In this document: positions 60,230 to 64,000 of the stretch, piece by piece | How positions within the stretch are numbered: position 1 is the first letter of the stretch | Layout: each line of letters starts with the position of its first letter | DNA from: Paramacrobiotus metropolitanus | Lineage: Eukaryota; Tardigrada; Eutardigrada; Parachela; Macrobiotidae | Direction of reading: 5' to 3' | DNA: 64,000 nt | Assembly: GCF_019649055.1 (NCBI RefSeq) | Contig: NW_026570432.1 | Coordinates: 62,001 to 126,000, forward strand | The notes under the pieces: generated by a model | Seen by the model: only the letters and a program-made list of their open reading frames with translations | Database searches by the model: none | Told to the model about the DNA's origin: nothing | Made by a program: the position numbers and the translations under genes

Positions 60230-62690
60230 ATCAGCACACGGACTTGCAAGTTTTCTATCTGCATACTATGATTATTATGAACTGTATCCCCGATAATGGA
60301 GACAGTCAGCGGGAACCCCACTCAGTTACATTTATACCACCGCCACCTGATTTCGTTTACTGTCGGCAATACGCCAGTAAGTTCATCTCAGCCGTCGTCA
60401 CGAAGATCCTAAAATAACTAAAGTATAGAACAATTCACCTTTGAATACATTGAATTAGCGCTCACCAGTGACCTCTGTATGAGTAAAATTCCACAAGTAC
60501 GTGTGCCCGTGTTAACATGTACAGTAGTAGCACAAGCAATTACCGGTACATACTGTATGTTTAATTTAATCATTTATTTAGCTGCATCCCGATTTCGGTC
60601 TACTAGCTCGTCGCCTGCAATGACCAAAATGAGCTCTTGCTGCAGATGTACCAAGATAAGAGTCTAAAATGAAGACACAGCGTGTGCAGCTTCGTTGGCG
60701 CAGTAACAATAAATAACAGGTACCCGTTATTTATTGCTCTCATGGTTGACAGCGGCGGGCTATATTGAAGATGTAATTTCTACCTGGTTGGGGAATTCTG
60801 AGCAATTTAATTCAGGCAAATGCCGGGCGCGGGTAGTTGTGTTGGTACAGCAGGTCGAGGATCAAGCGCTAAGGGGTCATCGAATCTGAGGGCATCCGTT
60901 AGAGTTGTTATCGGCGGGCTGCTTTCAGATAAGCGAAACAACTTTGACGTACTCGACGAATTACTACTAAACAGGGTAGATTCTAGACAGCATGCATTCG
61001 ACGCATTTTGCAAGTTTTTAGGTCAACTTAGAATTTCTTAAATTTTTTATGAAGCAGTTTAATGTAAAAGTTAACAGGAAAATGTAGCGCAGGTAACTTG
61101 CAGTCGCTGGCCATTGTTAACATTGGTCTTACTGGATTTGAGTAAGTAGTACTCCCGTTTTAGTACTCCCGTTTTTACTCCCGTTTTAGCCAGTACCGAC
61201 TTTTTGAAATTAGCAGTTGCATGATAACTTAATATTTTTGCTTCTGGCTACACAAGTTTGGAAGCAGTGGCGCCGCCCGGCTGCTGAGTAGCTGGTGCTC
61301 CGCTGTAAACCACTCGGCTGGATGAGTACTGACCGGTATTCAGCTCTTACAATAAAAAGCCCTAAACATAAGGCCAATGCAGTCTGCACCTGCGCAACGA
61401 CCGATGCCTTTCAGACCTGATCCGCCCATTTCACAAACGTTCATTTCAGTGCAAGAAACTTCAGCTCCTTGCGTCAGATTGCTATCTGGCGCAAGAAGCC
61501 GAACATAGGTATAGTACTAAACATATAAGCAGGTCCCCCATTTACGTGGGCCGATAGTCTTACTGCTCACTTGAACGATACGCGTCAGCAGCTAAAAATG
61601 AAACTGAATTATAAACAGCCAGACAGACGTACCGCCCGCCGTCCGCAGACGTTTCTATCAATTTAACACGCGTGTTAAATTGATCGAAACGTCTGCCGGA
61701 CGGCGTGCGGACGTATGGACGTGCGCATCCACGTGGCAGTCGATGTATACAATATACATACATGTACTGCATAATTTATTCTGTGCTTTGATAGTGTGGT
61801 AGATATCCGTACACTGCGGATTCCGCAGTCGGAAGTGGATGATTGACCGCTGAGAAAACCGCACATGGAATCTTAAAGATGACGAACAACGGGAGCTGCT
61901 GTTGGAGCCTGAGTTTGCACTTAAAGTGGCAAGCCACGGCGCTACTGCTCTGTCCACGATACGGTCACTCGGTTCAGTTTGTCACCGTAATGGAATTTTG
62001 CCGTAGAAGCGTAGACTGCAACCGTACGTTACGGTTCAGAAATTTATTACGGTTTGCAGCTTTTAATTTGCATAACGTAGCAAGAGCTGCGCTCTGCTAC
62101 AAAAAGAAATTCAGCAAATTTCCTGTAGTGCTTGCAAAACACTCCTTATTAAATTTTTGCCACATTCTACTCTCGTTTTTACATGAAATGAATAAGGGTA
62201 CGGTGCGATAAATTTTGGTTGGCTGGCTAGATTAAAAAGTATTTAGAATATAGTGATTATTACTTAACTATATATTAAAGTATCTTGCGTTTACGTTATA
62301 GTAGTACCTTGCGTTTACGTTACTGCCGTTAGACAAAACAGCATACCTCCCGGGTTATACAGAGCCTAATTGCGTACGTTTTAATTGGCTTCACAATACC
62401 ATATAATATACTGTACAAGTGCGCAATGCTATTTGTACAGTAGCGATTTGCAGTGATTTAGTATTAAACTAGCAACTTTTCGACCAGAGTGTATGGAAGA
62501 CCATTTTAGGGTTATGATACCTGTAAAAAACCAAAGGGGGAGTACGTGAAAAACGGACTGGAGCGCGTTTTTCGTGACAATAGGGGAGGGAGGGGTGGAA
62601 AAATGGCCATTTTTAAGGGGACGTAATTTGGAAACGCTCCCTTATGTGCAATAATCATAATGGAGGCAGCCAGCATTAACGGGAGTCGGG
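60230..62690 (+). repeat. Segmental duplication, right copy
   Basis: Collinear partner of 41090-43510. A donor-like site at the end of the first block (CGCCA|GTAAGTTCA, near 60375) is conserved in the other copy (CCCAA|GTAAGTTCA), and the reading frame upstream of it (NCIPDNGDSQRE to DFVYCRQYA) stays open here but is broken on the left. This copy has kept more coding-like sequence than the left copy. Confidence 0.82.
60826..61041 (+). CDS. Possible CARD-like exon
   Basis: Open from ATG to TAA; residues in the second half (LLSDKRNNFDVLDELLL, then SRQHAFDAFCKFLGQL) have the helix-4 to helix-6 pattern of CARD domains (LLD.L...R...AF..F...L). The first three helices of a normal CARD are not visible, so this is a partial domain at best. 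Its decayed counterpart at 41690-41905 keeps the same residues in broken frames. CARDs mediate death-domain-fold assembly in apoptosis and immunity. The domain call is weak and the gene context is unknown. Confidence 0.35.
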   Translation, partial: GAGSCVGTAGRGSSAKGSSNLRASVRVVIGGLLSDKRNNFDVLDELLLNRVDSRQHAFDAFCKFLGQLRIS

Positions 62691-62927
62691 AATTACAGTA
62701 AATACATCACTTCCTCGTAAATACGAATGAATCTACCGAGAGTCAGGTTAATGCACCGACCTTTCGACCACTGACGAATCGCTCTTGCACCGGTTGATAC
62801 ACATTCGCTAATCACAATGTAGGTTAAATCCTGTATGTACTGCGTACAAGAAAACAATAAAATGCCTGATTGATTGACGAGTTTAAATCGTCAAAGATGT
62901 ATTGCCAGCTGTACATCAAAACAATAA

Positions 62928-63067
62928 TTATTAATGCACGTATTTCCAGCCTAATTGTATGTATTATAGTCCCAGTGACCGCTCCGCCTTTCTACGTACG
63001 TTCATGGGATAAAAAAGCGCTACCAAAACACACCGCTTATAAGGTGCTATCTGGAGGTGCTAAATAA
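62928..63067 (+). CDS. Possible last exon with membrane helix
   Basis: An open frame giving ARISSLIVCIIVPVTAPPFY then a basic tail (VRSWDKKALPKHTAYKV) and stop at 63065-63067. An acceptor-like TTTCCAG lies at its start. The plan (helix plus short basic tail, terminal exon) resembles the last exons of genes A and B, but the likely phase differs and no sequence identity is evident. Confidence 0.3.
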
Positions 63068-64000
63068 GTGGCTCTTAATTTGCAGCGACAGAACTGTAGT
63101 CAGGTGTTCATTTATAAGATTGTTGTGTGTGCACAGTCCCATCTTATGTTAATTGGGAAAAATCTTTTGCTTGCTGAGCGTTGCTTTGCACGTATTGCCA
63201 ATAAATGAATAAACCCAAGCCGTGTTAAACTGGTTTTGGAACTTGCGATTGAACGCTTCTTCGAACTACGGCGTTTGGTTCAGGTGTGCGCCAAGAAAAG
63301 CAAATTCCGTACTATTGTGTGGTTCGATCGCGCAAAATTCCAAGTGCGCCCTGGATGAGCGTGTTGTTCTTCTCCTGGCGCAGTTTGCTGCTGCACGTGG
63401 AACAGTTCAGAGTAGAATTCTAGGCAATTCAGCAAGTGACACTTCGATGTCAACAAATTTGCATTGATTAATTGCTGTTGACGTTGTTCGTTACACTGTT
63501 TGGCTTGAATCTGCCCTTCTGGTTTTGCTGATTCTACTGCGTTTTCAAAAGATTTTCACAGTCCGCCATTTGATAAAAAGCGGTAAGTGGACGCCACACG
63601 GCAAAATATAAAATGTAAACAATAATACCAGCGTGTACGTTTTGCAAGCCATGTGTATAATTTGGGCAATGCGACCGGCGTCATGTGCATATCAGGGATT
63701 TGTTGCTTCAGTGCCTTGCAGACGTTTCTGGTACGATTTGGCACCTGTTTGTGACCAACAGGGTATGTGATAGAAGGCGCGGTAAATCGCGTTGGCATAT
63801 TTTTTTATCACAAGAATGATATGTGTATAGAAGAAAGTAGACAGTTCTTTCAAAATTTTTTGTACAGTTTTCGTTCCTAATATTTGCAAAGTAGTGCTTG
63901 TCTGATAACGCATGATAAATATTTTGCTCCACAATAGAGCGCTTGAAAATGCAGACTTGTGGTTTACATCATCCGTGAACTACACAAACTATGAAATTTA
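63068..64000. other. Right-end flank
   Basis: Two short open frames (63222-63467 plus, 63556-63934 minus) match nothing I recognise. No supported feature. Confidence 0.35.

Noticed and set aside
62520-62640. G-rich block with weak inverted ends, considered as another MITE
   Set aside because: The end similarity is too poor and no target duplication is visible.

Overview
The window is nuclear DNA from a multicellular animal, most likely an invertebrate. Genes are split by GT-AG introns, one gene is an unmistakable MARK/Par-1 kinase, and the spaces between exons hold non-LTR retrotransposons, a Helitron-type helicase remnant and several inverted-repeat elements. I cannot name the phylum from sequence alone. 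The kinase exons are clearly GC-rich against AT-rich introns.

Layout. (1) 1504-14932, plus strand: a complete seven-coding-exon MARK/Par-1 kinase (kinase, UBA, spacer, KA1; 904 codons if one missing base is allowed for), with an 8.3-kb first intron. (2) 15906-24464, minus strand: two head-to-tail paralogues of a secreted cysteine-rich protein, each with eight coding exons including two successive 22-nt microexons. They resemble dermatopontin-type repeats, tentatively. The second copy has a one-base deletion. (3) 24.5-30.1 kb: no clear gene, but a mariner-like terminal-inverted-repeat element and a larger inverted-repeat element. (4) 30131-37552, plus strand: gene A, a signal-peptide, Ig-like, single-pass membrane glycoprotein, with a retrotransposon fragment and unusual ~31-bp tandem arrays in its introns. 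(5) 37.6-46.9 kb: duplicated sequence with decayed Ig-like and CARD-like exon fragments, a 0.6-kb foldback and a Harbinger-like MITE. (6) 47140-51162, plus strand: gene B, a paralogue of gene A with matching exon structure, carrying a decayed PIF1/Helitron helicase in its last intron. (7) 52.3-58.6 kb: an old retrotransposon with a C-terminal PD-(D/E)XK-like domain, split by a younger LINE on the minus strand whose two ORFs are intact. (8) 58.8-64 kb: a second copy of the 41-43.5 kb block, with an open CARD-like exon and a candidate membrane-tail exon.

The main points of interest are the tandem Ig-membrane gene family with nearby CARD-like fragments, the microexon gene pair, the precise nested retrotransposon insertion, and several one-base breaks in conserved reading frames next to homopolymers, which look more like base-calling errors than real mutations. 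Gene models are my own reading of splice signals and cross-copy conservation; no transcript evidence was available.
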